A DNA stretch of 62,187 nt from an uncultured Acidobacteriota bacterium (GTDB lineage Bacteria; Acidobacteriota; UBA6911; CAINFC01). Below, piece by piece: positions 33,638 through 42,836 of the stretch. The notes under the pieces were generated by a model, which worked only from the letters and a program-made list of their open reading frames with translations, did not search any database and was not told where the DNA came from. Location: the NCBI GenBank assembly GCA_903847975.1, contig CAINFC010000265.1, positions 1 to 62,187 on the forward strand. The letters run 5' to 3'. The translations under genes and the position numbers were made by a program. Every line of letters begins with the position of its first letter. Positions within the stretch are counted from its first letter, which is position 1.

Positions 33638-36600
33638 ATGAGAGCCATCGCCCTTTTCGTCGTTTTATCGATCGTGCCCCTGGCGGCACAGACCAGCGAA
33701 CTGTTTCGCCAGTTTCAGAATCCCCCCAGAACGTACAGTGTCCGGCCTTTCTGGTTCTGGAACGGACGACTGGATGCCGGGGAAGTGGGGCGCCAGATCG
33801 AGGAAATGGTAGCCCAGGGAGTCTATGGGGCCTACGTTCATAACCGGACCGGACTCGAGACCCCCTACCTGAGCGAAGAATACTTCCGGATTGTGGGGGA
33901 AGCGCTGCGCAAGTCGAAACAGCTGGGCTTCTCTTTTGGATTCGTTGACGAGTACGAGTGGCCCGGAGGAGAGGCGCGCGACGTCTGGAAATCGGGCCTT
34001 CCCAGCCGGGTGATCGGTGCCAATCCGGAGTTCCGCATGCGCAGCCTCTGGTTTTCCCCGGCCGATGTGGAGGGAGGCCGCCGTGCGGAAATCAAGGAGC
34101 TGAAGAATTTTCAATTTGCGGTGGCCGGGAGGCTTGTGGGGCACGAGATCCTGGATGGAGAAAGCCTGGTGGATGTGAGCGGATCGTTCTCCGCCGGCAG
34201 CCTTTCCTGGGTGGCCCCTCCGGGAAAATGGCGCGTCATGGCATTTTACCTGGAGGACGCCCAGGGCCGCGACGCCGGGCTGGTGGACCTTCTGAATCCC
34301 AAGGCCATCCGGGCCTTCCTGGACCTGGTGCACGAGCAGTACTACAAGCGGTTCGGGGAGCACTTCGGCACCACCATGGACAGTATTTACTCCGACCATG
34401 AGGGGGATTACGGAGCCCGGATTGCATGGACGCCCGGGCTCTTTGATGAATTCCAGAAGCGCAAGGGGTATGATCTGCGCCGGGTCCTTCCTCTGCTTCT
34501 TTATGAAGGCGGGCGGCAGACTCCCAAAATCCGTTGCGATTACCTGGATGTGGTCAGCGAGCTGTATGCGGAAGCCTACTTCCGCCAGGTCACCGACTGG
34601 GCGGAGGCGCACCGGGTTAAGCTTTCCGGGCATCTGTGGGAGGAGACCCTGGCGTCGGAGGCGGCTTTCGACGGCGACCTGCAGCGGGTCATGCGAACAT
34701 ACTCCTGGCCCGGTATCGATACGCTCTGGGAGAACGGGCGCTCCCCGCGCGATTTCAAAGCGACCGCCTCCGTGGCCCATTTCCGGGATACGCGGTTTAC
34801 GGTGGAAAATCAGGGCCTGCAGGGATACGATTCCTATTTCGACCTGCAGAAAGCCCGACTGGGGACCAATACGATTGCCGCGTGGGGGGCCAGCCTGCTC
34901 ATTCCCCACGCCTTCAACTATCATGCCACGCGCATCGAGTACCCGCCCGACTGGTTCTACCACCAGCCATACTGGAAATATTTCCGGCAGTATGCCGATT
35001 ATGCCCGCAGGCTCTGTTTTATGAACGACGGCGGACGTCATTTTGCAGACATCCTTCTCTTCCATCCCACCGAAACCGCCTGGACCTACTCCGACCTGAA
35101 GTGGCCGCAACGCAACGGTTCCCTGGAAACCAATCCTCTGCCGGAAATCAACCGGGTCTACGGCAGCCTGATGAACCGGCTGGCAGCGGAGCGCTGGGAT
35201 TACGATATTGCCGATTCTCATTATCTTTCCAAAGCGGGGATTGCCGGTGGAAAGCTGACCATCGGCAAGGAAGCCTACCGCATGCTGCTGTTGCCTCCGA
35301 TGACAACCGTCCGGAGAAGCACCCTGGAAAAGGCAGGGCGGTTTTACGATCAGGGCGGTCTGGTGGTGGCCCTGGGACGGCTTCCGGACGAATCGATGGA
35401 AGAGGGGCGCCAGGATCCGCTTCTGGCCCGGGAGGTGAACCGCATTTTCGGGGAAGGGAATACCGGCAGGGCAGCCCGGAATGAAAACGCAGCCGGCGGA
35501 AAAGCCTTCTTTGTTCCCCAGGACCTGGACGAGGTGCTCCGGATCCTGCAAAGCAACATCCAGCAGGACGTCCGGCTGCTCGAAGGGGAGCCGGGACACC
35601 TTTTCGTGACCCACCGGCAAAAGGAAGGAACCGACTTTTACTGGGTGGTCAACGACTCTCCCGCTGCGCGGGACATACGGCTGCTTTTCTCTGCAACCGG
35701 TCCGGCGGAAAAGTGGGATGCGGCCACCGGCGCGAGGCAGGCGCTCCGAACGGAGAAGACTTCTTCGGGTACGGCCATGGAGCTGCACATGGAAAGCTGG
35801 GATGCTTTTTATGTCGTTTTCCCTCCCTCCCCTCCGGCTGCGCCTCCCATTGCATCTGCCGCTCCGTATTTGCCACAGCTCAACCTGGGAACCGCATGGC
35901 GATTCCGGCCGGAGGCGGAAACCGTCCCGGCCCCTTATGCCGCTTACCGAGAGGAGGCCGGGGTCAGCGGGGAGGAGTCCGGCTGGAATCGAAGAGAATT
36001 CAACGATACGGCCTGGGAGCGGCGATGGCTGTCGCGGGAGCGGCTGGCAGTGCGCGAATGGAACCTGATCGGTCCTTTCCCCAATGTGGACCACCAGGGA
36101 TGCACCGGCAGCTTTTTGCCGGAGAAGGATCCCGATATCCGGGCCAGCTATGGAGGCCTGGCCTGGAAGCGGTACCAGGCTGCCGGCTATGCCATCGACT
36201 TGAACGAGGCGCTGGGCATCAAGCCCGGAACCAATGCGGTCGCCTATGCCCTGACTTATATTTACTCCGAAAAGGCGCGCACCGTGCAGCTGCATACCGC
36301 CGCCAATAACAACGCCCACCTTTGGGTGAACGGCAGGCCTCTTCTGGACTGGCACATTCATCCCTATTACTATGAGCTGCGCCAGGATTTTGCCCTGACC
36401 CGTCCGGCAGAGCTGCACTCCGGGTGGAATACGGTTCTGCTGAAAATATCCCGCTACGCACGCGGGGCCTTCGGTTTCTACTTTCGTGTCACCGGGGATG
36501 CCGACGAATACCTTGCCGACCTCCGGATCCAGCCGGACCAGGAGGAGAGAAACGAGCAAGCCTCCTCCCGTTTTGCCTGGTACCGGATCCCTGTGCCTGC

Positions 36601-37180
36601 CTGCGCCTCCCGGCTTCAGTTGCCCCTCGGATGGAAGCCGGCCGCGGCCTATTACAACGGTCGGCTGCTGGCGGTGAACGCCAGGGGGCAGGCGGCCCTT
36701 CCCGCAACGGCCGGGAGCGGCGGCGTCCTGGCCATCAAACTCCGGTCGGAGGAATTCTTTCCGGACATGCCCCGGTTTCTGCCTGCGGAAGGACCCCTGG
36801 AGCTGGGATTGTGGCAGGAAAGGGGCCTGCCCTACTTTTCCGGGAGCGCCTCCTATCGCAAGAGCTTCGAATTGCCGGAGGAGTACCTGGGAAGAAGACT
36901 GATGCTGGACTGCGGCCAGGTAGGATCGGCGGCCGAGCTCTGGGTCAACGATAAGCCGGCCGGAGTGCGCGTGTGGCTCCCCTATCGCTTCGACATCAGC
37001 GACCTGGTGCAAAGCGGCTCCAACTCCGTCCGGATCCTGGTCACCAACACCATGGCCAACGAACGGGCGGTGGAAAACCATGCCGGCCAGCTGTCCCGGA
37101 TCGACCGGAACGGCCTCCTCGGACCGGTAACCATCACCGCCGGGGAGCGGATTACGGGAAAGGCGGCCGGTAGCCGATAG
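33638..37180 (+). CDS. Very large secreted glycoside hydrolase, GH106/GH2-like
   Basis: An 1180-residue secreted protein with a signal peptide (1-18). The N-terminal barrel begins with RPFWFWNGRLDAGEVGRQI and continues with EYEWPGGEA and LSGHLWEETLASE, the layout of GH106-type alpha-L-rhamnosidase relatives. A middle beta region (about 740-960) contains LHTAANNNAHLWVNGRPLL, and the C terminus (about 1050-1160) is a GH2-type sugar-binding jelly roll with AELWVNDKPAGVRVW. It probably removes terminal rhamnose or a similar deoxy sugar from pectin-like or other branched glycans; the family call is less secure than for the 56761 gene. It has its own promoter and ends eight bases from the convergent exporter operon. 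Confidence 0.75.
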   Translation: MRAIALFVVLSIVPLAAQTSELFRQFQNPPRTYSVRPFWFWNGRLDAGEVGRQIEEMVAQGVYGAYVHNRTGLETPYLSEEYFRIVGEALRKSKQLGFSFGFVDEYEWPGGEARDVWKSGLPSRVIGANPEFRMRSLWFSPADVEGGRRAEIKELKNFQFAVAGRLVGHEILDGESLVDVSGSFSAGSLSWVAPPGKWRVMAFYLEDAQGRDAGLVDLLNPKAIRAFLDLVHEQYYKRFGEHFGTTMDSIYSDHEGDYGARIAWTPGLFDEFQKRKGYDLRRVLPLLLYEGGRQTPKIRCDYLDVVSELYAEAYFRQVTDWAEAHRVKLSGHLWEETLASEAAFDGDLQRVMRTYSWPGIDTLWENGRSPRDFKATASVAHFRDTRFTVENQGLQGYDSYFDLQKARLGTNTIAAWGASLLIPHAFNYHATRIEYPPDWFYHQPYWKYFRQYADYARRLCFMNDGGRHFADILLFHPTETAWTYSDLKWPQRNGSLETNPLPEINRVYGSLMNRLAAERWDYDIADSHYLSKAGIAGGKLTIGKEAYRMLLLPPMTTVRRSTLEKAGRFYDQGGLVVALGRLPDESMEEGRQDPLLAREVNRIFGEGNTGRAARNENAAGGKAFFVPQDLDEVLRILQSNIQQDVRLLEGEPGHLFVTHRQKEGTDFYWVVNDSPAARDIRLLFSATGPAEKWDAATGARQALRTEKTSSGTAMELHMESWDAFYVVFPPSPPAAPPIASAAPYLPQLNLGTAWRFRPEAETVPAPYAAYREEAGVSGEESGWNRREFNDTAWERRWLSRERLAVREWNLIGPFPNVDHQGCTGSFLPEKDPDIRASYGGLAWKRYQAAGYAIDLNEALGIKPGTNAVAYALTYIYSEKARTVQLHTAANNNAHLWVNGRPLLDWHIHPYYYELRQDFALTRPAELHSGWNTVLLKISRYARGAFGFYFRVTGDADEYLADLRIQPDQEERNEQASSRFAWYRIPVPACASRLQLPLGWKPAAAYYNGRLLAVNARGQAALPATAGSGGVLAIKLRSEEFFPDMPRFLPAEGPLELGLWQERGLPYFSGSASYRKSFELPEEYLGRRLMLDCGQVGSAAELWVNDKPAGVRVWLPYRFDISDLVQSGSNSVRILVTNTMANERAVENHAGQLSRIDRNGLLGPVTITAGERITGKAAGSR

Positions 37181-37188
37181 AGTTTTTT

Positions 37189-39351
37189 TCAGAGCGTCTG
37201 CCGGATGGCCAGCTCGTAGAAGGCGCCACGGGCCGCCATCAGGGATTCGTAGTTTCCCTCTTCGATGATATGCCCCTGGTCCATGACCACGATGCGGTCA
37301 CAGAGCCGGATAGTCGACAGTCGGTGGGCGATAATCAGCCGCGTGCACGACAGCCGGGAGAGGCTGTCGGCGACGCGCTTTTGGGTGAGGTTGTCCAGGG
37401 CGCTGGTGGCTTCGTCAAAAAGCAGCAGCCCCGGCTTGGCAACAATGGCCCGGGCGATCAGCAGGCGCTGCCGCTGCCCGCCGGAAATTCCGCCGCCGCC
37501 TTCGCTGATCATGGTGTGCATGCCCATGGGCATCGCCTTGATATCCTCTTCGATTCCCGCCAGCCGGGCGGCTTCCCAGGCGTCCTCCAGCGTCTTCCAT
37601 GGGCTGGTCAGGATGATGTTGGTAAAAATGTCCCCCGGAAAAAGCTTGCCGTGCTGCAGGACAACGCCAATGTGACGCCGCAGAGACGGCAGGTCCAGCT
37701 GCTCCAGGTCATGACCGTCATAGTAAATAGCACCGGACTCCGGTTTTTCCATCCCGAGCAGCAGCCGCATCAGCGTAGACTTGCCGCAGCCGGTCTTGCC
37801 GACGATGGCTACATATTCGCCGGAACGGATTTTGAGGCTCAGGTGCTCGAGGATCGCCGGCCCTCCGGTATCGTAGCGGAAGGTCAGATCATTGATCTCA
37901 ATCTGACCGGACAAAGCCTCGACCGCCTTGCGGGAGACGGCGGTTTCCGGTGTTGCATCCAGGAACGGTTGAATCAGCTCCAGGTTCGGCTTGATTTCCG
38001 CCAGGGCCACGGCCATGCCGATAAAGGCCAGAAAAGCCGCGGACATTGCCCCGTAAGCCGTCTGAAACACCATGAAATCGGCGGCGGAGATGCCGCTTCC
38101 AGCAGCCGTCAGGTAAATCCAGACGCTGCCGCCGCCGGTGATGAGGGTCGTCAGGGCCGGCTGAATGCGCAACAACATCGGGGGCGTGTAGCTGAGCTTG
38201 CCCTCTTCCTTGTAGGAGGCAGCCCATTGGGCAAAGGCCCTTTTTTCGGCACCGGCCAGCTTGATCTTCTGGATTCCGGAAAACAGGGAAAAGAGCAATC
38301 CGTTCAGCCGGGCGGAAATTTTGACCCGGCGGCGCGTGATCCCGTAGCGCAAAAACGTGGAGCCTATCGAAACCGCAAGAGAAATCGCCAGCACCGTCAG
38401 GGCGGGCAGAAGCAGGGTGGGGGTAAAGCTCCGGATCTGCACCAGGTAGATCAGGGAAAACAGGGCGGAAAGGAGGCTGGTCAGTGCGACGTTGGAAATC
38501 GTGCCGACCAGCGAGGGAACCACCGCCAGACGGCTGGAAAGGTCGCCGGCGGAACAGTGCTTGAAGAAAAGCGCGGGGAGCGAGAGCATCCGCATGATCA
38601 TCGCCGATTGCAGCGCCAGGCCGATTTTGTGCTGCAGCCGCAGAAGAATTATGCCGCGGGTCATCCCGAATAGGGCGGATCCGAGAGTGACGCCCAGCAG
38701 CAGGGCGGCGACCGGAAGAAGAAGGTTCTGCAGGCCGCTCGGGACCACGGTGTCAAAGAGGATCTTGTTCATGAAAGGCAGAAACAGCCCCAGGACGGAA
38801 ACCAGGGTGCTGGCGCCCAGCACGAAAAGAAAGTCGTACAGGGTGACGCTTTGCAGCATAAAGCGCAGGACGTCGATAAGGCTCAGCCGGTCGGGAGGAA
38901 GGGGCCGGTAGAAACAGAACGCCTCCGGATTCAGATCCTGTGCCGCTTTCCTGTCGATGCGTACCGGCTGACCATTCGGATGGCGGAAAAAATAGCCGAA
39001 GGCCCTTCCCGGCAGGAGGGCCACGACCTGCCCGCTGCGGGTGCTTCCCAGCATCGGGCCAACCGCATTTTTCCACCATTCCCCGCTCAAAACCACGCGC
39101 CGGTGCAGGATCCCGGTGGGTCGGAGATAATGTCCCAGCAGACCGCTTTCCTGGCCGGCCTCCAGCGGCAAGTCGGGAAGGCGCCCGCCCAGGCAGGCGA
39201 CAATTTCGTTCAGAGCGTTCCTGATTTCCGCGGAGGGGCGGTCGGCCATGGGCTTCAGGATGGAAGCCAGCTCCTCGAACGCCTGTTCGAACTGCCGGGT
39301 GTCGTTGTCGCGGCGCGCCTCTATCTGGGCATCAAAAAGATCGATGGTCAC
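37189..39351 (-). CDS. NHLP-type peptide exporter, second ABC permease/ATPase
   Basis: A 720-residue ABC half-transporter of the NHLM/NHLP ABC2 type: an N-terminal soluble domain (about 1-155), six membrane helices (about 165-445) and an ATPase domain with Walker A GKTGCGKST, signature ISGGQRQR and Walker B LLLFDEATSALD. The soluble domain replaces the C39 peptidase of the partner. It should pair with the preceding gene product to move a processed peptide across the inner membrane. Its start overlaps the partner's stop by four bases (ATGA), so the two are made together. It is the last gene of the operon. Confidence 0.9.
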   Translation of the reverse strand: MTIDLFDAQIEARRDNDTRQFEQAFEELASILKPMADRPSAEIRNALNEIVACLGGRLPDLPLEAGQESGLLGHYLRPTGILHRRVVLSGEWWKNAVGPMLGSTRSGQVVALLPGRAFGYFFRHPNGQPVRIDRKAAQDLNPEAFCFYRPLPPDRLSLIDVLRFMLQSVTLYDFLFVLGASTLVSVLGLFLPFMNKILFDTVVPSGLQNLLLPVAALLLGVTLGSALFGMTRGIILLRLQHKIGLALQSAMIMRMLSLPALFFKHCSAGDLSSRLAVVPSLVGTISNVALTSLLSALFSLIYLVQIRSFTPTLLLPALTVLAISLAVSIGSTFLRYGITRRRVKISARLNGLLFSLFSGIQKIKLAGAEKRAFAQWAASYKEEGKLSYTPPMLLRIQPALTTLITGGGSVWIYLTAAGSGISAADFMVFQTAYGAMSAAFLAFIGMAVALAEIKPNLELIQPFLDATPETAVSRKAVEALSGQIEINDLTFRYDTGGPAILEHLSLKIRSGEYVAIVGKTGCGKSTLMRLLLGMEKPESGAIYYDGHDLEQLDLPSLRRHIGVVLQHGKLFPGDIFTNIILTSPWKTLEDAWEAARLAGIEEDIKAMPMGMHTMISEGGGGISGGQRQRLLIARAIVAKPGLLLFDEATSALDNLTQKRVADSLSRLSCTRLIIAHRLSTIRLCDRIVVMDQGHIIEEGNYESLMAARGAFYELAIRQTL

Positions 39352-41507
39352 GACTGGATATCCGTGGAAATCAGCTGGGTGTATTTTCCGCCAAGGGCAA
39401 GCAGTTCCTGGTGCGTGCCGCGCTCCACGGCGACTCCCCGGTCGAGCACCACGATCTGATCGCAGTCGCGAACCGCCGAGAGGCGGTGGGCGATAACGAT
39501 GCAGGTGGCTCCCAGGTTGCGAATGTTGCGCATGACCATTTCTTCCGTTTTGGCGTCCAGGGCGCTGGTGGCCTCATCCAGGATGATCAGCGTCGGTTCC
39601 TGGGCCAGAACGCGGGCAATTTCGAAGCGCTGCCGCTGCCCTCCGGAAAAATTCTTTCCTCCCTCCAGGATGCGGTGGTGAAAGCCGTCCGGACGGGAGA
39701 TGATGGTCTGGTGAATGTCCGCATCCCGGGCGGCAAGGATCAGCACAAAGTCCTCGATCGAGGAGTCCCACATGCGGATATTGTTGGCGATGGTATCCTC
39801 GAAAAGGGTGATCTCCTGATCGACCATGGCCACCGAGCTCTTGTAGGTATACTCGTCGATTTCCGCGCGCTTGCGGCCATCGAATAAGATTTCCCCGCTC
39901 CAGGCCGGATAGAGCCCGGTAATGAGCTTGGCCAGGGTGGACTTCCCGCTGCCGCTACCGCCCACCAGGGCCACGGAGGAACCGGCGGGGATCGACAGGG
40001 AAAAGTTCCGCAGCAGCGGGTCGGACAGCCGGCTGTACCCGAAAGTTAATTCCCTCAGCTCCAGGGCTCCCTTCAGCTTGCCTCGTTGCAGGCCTGCGTC
40101 GGGTGCCTCATCCCGCTGCAAACCGGCATCGGTGGGATAATTCATGACATCTTCCACCCGCTCCATTTCGGCACGCATGGTGATGAAGCTTTGCCCGACT
40201 TCCAGCAGTTGTTTCACCGGGTTCAGCAGGGCGCTGAGAAAACCCTGAAAGGCCATCAGCATGCCGATGGTGAATTCACCGCGCAGGATGAGGGAGGTGC
40301 CGGCGATCAGAATGGCGATTCCCGCCATCTGCTGCAGGAGCGAAGGCAGGGAACCGACATACTGCCAGAAGGAGGCAATGCGTACCTGGGCGTTGTGGTA
40401 GGCGGCATAATAGCCGGCCCAGCGCTCGAAGAAGCCTTCCTCGGCGCCGCCCGCCTTGATGGTTTCGATCATGTGAATCCCGGTCACGGTGAAGCCGGCC
40501 AGTTTCCCGGCACTGGCCTGCGAGAGGCGGCTCAAGTCCACCTGTTTTCGGGCAATGGTCCGACCGGCGATGAGGTTGAGCAGGACGGAGGATACGCCGA
40601 TGACGGTCAGCAGGACGCTGTAGTGCCACATGATCGCCAGATAAAAAGCGAGAAGGCAGACGTTCATGAAAATCGGCGCCAGCTGACGGATCAGCGTTCC
40701 GGCAATGGACTGGTTCATGATCTGGCGCGAAACGATGTCGCCGATAAATCGCTGGGAGAAAAATTCCAGAGGCAGGCGCAGCACGTGCCAGAAGTATTCG
40801 GTGTTGGCCGTCACGGCAAAACGGCCCTCGATTTTCAGCCAGTAAATTCCTTCCATCACTCCCACGGAAAACTGAAAGAGAACCGCGGCGGAAAGGACGG
40901 CTACCAGCGGCCAGAGCCATTCCGGATTGCTTTCCGAAAGGATGTTGTCCAGAAACACCCGGGAGAAAAGAGGCATGGCCAGGCCGACGACGGACGACAG
41001 GATGCCCGTCAGGACGACGAAAAGGAAAGGCACGAGTGTGCCCCGCAGCCGTTGGAAGGCAAACGCCGCAACGCTCCTGGGCTTTCCCTCCGGGCGGAAG
41101 TTCTCGTCCTTTTCGAAGCGCAGAACGATGCCCGTGAAGGCTTTGTTGAATTCTTCCTGGTCGACTTCGATCCGGCCGCGGGCCGGATCGTTGATCACGG
41201 CTTGATTTTTTCGAAATCCGCAGAAAACGACGAAGTGGTTGAAGTTCCAGTGCAGGATTGCCGGGGCGTTTAACGATTGCAGGCCCGAAGGCTCCATGCG
41301 GTGACCGCTGGCCTTAAGCTGGTAGGAGCGCGCCGCTTTTATAATGTTCCGGGCGTTGGAGCCGTCCCGGGAAACGCCGCAGTCGGCGCGTACCTGCTCC
41401 AGAGGCAGCCATTTGCCGTAGAAAGCCAGAACCATGCACAGCGAGGCGGCCCCGCATTCCAGGGCTTCCATCTGCATGACCACCGGAACCTTGAAAATTC
41501 TGTTCAT
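39348..41507 (-). CDS. NHLP-type peptide exporter, C39 peptidase/permease/ATPase
   Basis: A 719-residue ABC exporter of the NHLM/NHLP ABC1 type. The C39 peptidase domain (1-135) is intact: Q12 for the oxyanion hole, C18 in ECGAASL, H91 in NHFVVF and D107 in NDPARG. Six membrane helices follow (about 155-440), then an ATPase with GGSGSGKST, FSGGQRQRFE and LIILDEATSALD. Such proteins cut the leader from a ribosomally made peptide after a double-glycine-like site and export the core. An intact active site implies that a substrate exists somewhere in the genome. It begins 34 bp after the adaptor stop. Confidence 0.93.
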   Translation of the reverse strand: MNRIFKVPVVMQMEALECGAASLCMVLAFYGKWLPLEQVRADCGVSRDGSNARNIIKAARSYQLKASGHRMEPSGLQSLNAPAILHWNFNHFVVFCGFRKNQAVINDPARGRIEVDQEEFNKAFTGIVLRFEKDENFRPEGKPRSVAAFAFQRLRGTLVPFLFVVLTGILSSVVGLAMPLFSRVFLDNILSESNPEWLWPLVAVLSAAVLFQFSVGVMEGIYWLKIEGRFAVTANTEYFWHVLRLPLEFFSQRFIGDIVSRQIMNQSIAGTLIRQLAPIFMNVCLLAFYLAIMWHYSVLLTVIGVSSVLLNLIAGRTIARKQVDLSRLSQASAGKLAGFTVTGIHMIETIKAGGAEEGFFERWAGYYAAYHNAQVRIASFWQYVGSLPSLLQQMAGIAILIAGTSLILRGEFTIGMLMAFQGFLSALLNPVKQLLEVGQSFITMRAEMERVEDVMNYPTDAGLQRDEAPDAGLQRGKLKGALELRELTFGYSRLSDPLLRNFSLSIPAGSSVALVGGSGSGKSTLAKLITGLYPAWSGEILFDGRKRAEIDEYTYKSSVAMVDQEITLFEDTIANNIRMWDSSIEDFVLILAARDADIHQTIISRPDGFHHRILEGGKNFSGGQRQRFEIARVLAQEPTLIILDEATSALDAKTEEMVMRNIRNLGATCIVIAHRLSAVRDCDQIVVLDRGVAVERGTHQELLALGGKYTQLISTDIQS

Positions 41508-41541
41508 TTCTCGGCAGGGGAGTCAGGTGAGCCGGCGGCCA

Positions 41542-42126
41542 TCAGCGGTTGAAAACCAGCTCGAAAGGCCTGCGCTCCTGGGTGATGATCTGCAGGTTGC
41601 ATTCCGAGCCGCTGGTGATCTGCAGGGACTCTCCTTTTTTGTTGGACCAATGAAGGCCTTGCGGACCGCTCTCCAGCTGAATTACGATTTCAACAGCCGG
41701 GCCCTCCCTGGGAAGCAGTTCGTGCAGGTAGGCTTCCGCGGGGAAACGCTGGCGCAGCTGATCGACGGAAAGAGGCTTTTCGCCGATCTGCACAATTTTC
41801 CCGTGGATGTAGCCGAACTGGTTGCGCGGGGCATAGTCCGGCGATACCTGGGCCGCCATGCCGGGACGCAGCCTTTTGGCAGTTTTCAAACGCAGATAGC
41901 CGTACACCGTGTTTGCGGGTCCTTCCCGGGAATAGGCGAATCCGCTCATCTGGACCGATTCGGGAACGGTGCCCCAGAGCACCCAAATGACCAGGGCAAT
42001 CAGAATTAAAAAATGGCCCAGAAGAACCACCCAGACTTTCGGATGGGTCACTTTCAGGTATTCGTTCAGCTGGTCCGGGCTGGAAATTCTTTCCAGCGAG
42101 CTTTTTCGAAAAATGGATGCGTCCAT
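41542..42126 (-). CDS. Short HlyD-like adaptor of the NHLP exporter
   Basis: A 194-residue adaptor with one membrane helix (about 29-53, rich in L, I and V) and a periplasmic domain. The C-terminal part follows the NHLM secretion-protein pattern: a segment ending LRPGMAAQVSP, then QFGYIHGKIVQIGEKPLS, LHWSNKKGESLQITSG and ERRPFELVF. Family members are about 400 residues and carry a lipoyl/biotinyl-like domain and a coiled-coil hairpin between the membrane helix and this region; here both are missing without a frame break. ATG 42126 fits the downstream position of the promoter; the upstream extension is not protein-like. First gene of the exporter operon. Confidence 0.85.
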   Translation of the reverse strand: MDASIFRKSSLERISSPDQLNEYLKVTHPKVWVVLLGHFLILIALVIWVLWGTVPESVQMSGFAYSREGPANTVYGYLRLKTAKRLRPGMAAQVSPDYAPRNQFGYIHGKIVQIGEKPLSVDQLRQRFPAEAYLHELLPREGPAVEIVIQLESGPQGLHWSNKKGESLQITSGSECNLQIITQERRPFELVFNR

Positions 42127-42169
42127 GAAATCCGACCGTTGTTTCGAGAAAAAATAATCTGAATGCGTT

Positions 42170-42198
42170 ATTGTACAGCTTTCCGACGGCAGGATCAA
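42170..42198 (-). promoter_or_regulatory. Promoter TTGATC-N17-TACAAT, exporter operon
   Basis: Minus strand -35 TTGATC (42198-42193), 17-bp spacer, -10 TACAAT (42175-42170). The predicted start near 42163 leaves a leader of about 37 bases. The two boxes are identical to those at 33580-33608. Confidence 0.7.
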
Positions 42199-42385
42199 TC
42201 GTATCGCAACAAAGGGCCTGCCGGCTATTGTTTTTAAGTCAGGCAGCCCGGCACACAATGGAAGCCATCTCCCGGAACCCGGTCGCGCCAGGCTTCCGGA
42301 TGTGAGGCAGGAATATCGGTTTGTCCCTGGTTTGTGGTAGGATGGTCTCAGGACCGGGAGGGAAAGGTTGGAGGCGCATTAAAAC

Positions 42386-42775
42386 ATGGATCCCTATCTG
42401 CTGTACCTGCTGGTGGCCTTATTTGGAGCAATCGCCGCCATCCTCCTTTTTTTATCAGGAAGCCTGGTTCTGCACAAAAGATATGGCGCCACGCCGCCAC
42501 CGGATGCCATCCGCTCCCTGGGAGAGGAAATCCTCCAACATCCGGTCCGTGCGGATCTGACCGGATTTGCACTTCATCAGGAAAAACAGGAAAGGCGCTG
42601 CTATCGCCGGTTTTATTTTAGCCCGGATGGAATATGGGACTTTTACCTGGAAATGGATCACGATGTGGCCATCGCCTTCCGGGCCCTCCTTCGGCATAAG
42701 CACTGTTTTCTCATGAACACAGTCTATGAGGGGCATTGCCAACCGCCAAGAATTCTTTTGCCGACCGGTCTATAG
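42386..42775 (+). CDS. Small membrane-anchored protein, unknown
   Basis: A 129-residue protein I do not recognise. Residues 4-28 form a hydrophobic helix followed by HKRY, an N-terminal anchor with the rest probably cytoplasmic. The remainder is mixed alpha/beta with basic and aromatic residues (RRCYRRFYF, WDFYLEMDHD) and two late cysteines. A GGAGG site lies about 11 bases before the ATG. It is divergent from the NHLP exporter, and its 3' end overlaps the promoter and -35 region of the M14 gene, so it is not cotranscribed with that gene by design. It could be an accessory of the exporter; no leader-peptide motif is visible, so it is not an obvious exporter substrate. Confidence 0.6.
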   Translation: MDPYLLYLLVALFGAIAAILLFLSGSLVLHKRYGATPPPDAIRSLGEEILQHPVRADLTGFALHQEKQERRCYRRFYFSPDGIWDFYLEMDHDVAIAFRALLRHKHCFLMNTVYEGHCQPPRILLPTGL

Positions 42776-42801
42776 CCCCCGCCGGGAGAGGCCCTGGTTT
42801 C

Positions 42802-42830
42802 TTGACAAGCGGTCTCGGGCCTTCTACAAT
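42802..42830 (+). promoter_or_regulatory. Consensus promoter TTGACA-N17-TACAAT, leaderless M14 gene
   Basis: -35 TTGACA (42802-42807), 17-bp spacer, -10 TACAAT (42825-42830). The M14 ATG at 42837 begins seven bases after the -10, where transcription itself should start. The sequence leaves no room for a ribosome binding site. Confidence 0.75.
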
Positions 42831-42836
42831 CCCCGC

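Noticed and set aside
33665-37081. Open frame of 1138 codons on the minus strand
   Set aside because: Antisense shadow of the large glycoside hydrolase, with no signal peptide or motif.
41542-42775. Search for a leader peptide substrate among short frames beside the exporter
   Set aside because: None shows a GG/GA cleavage site, an NHLP or Nif11 leader, or a Cys/Ser/Thr-rich core with a ribosome site.
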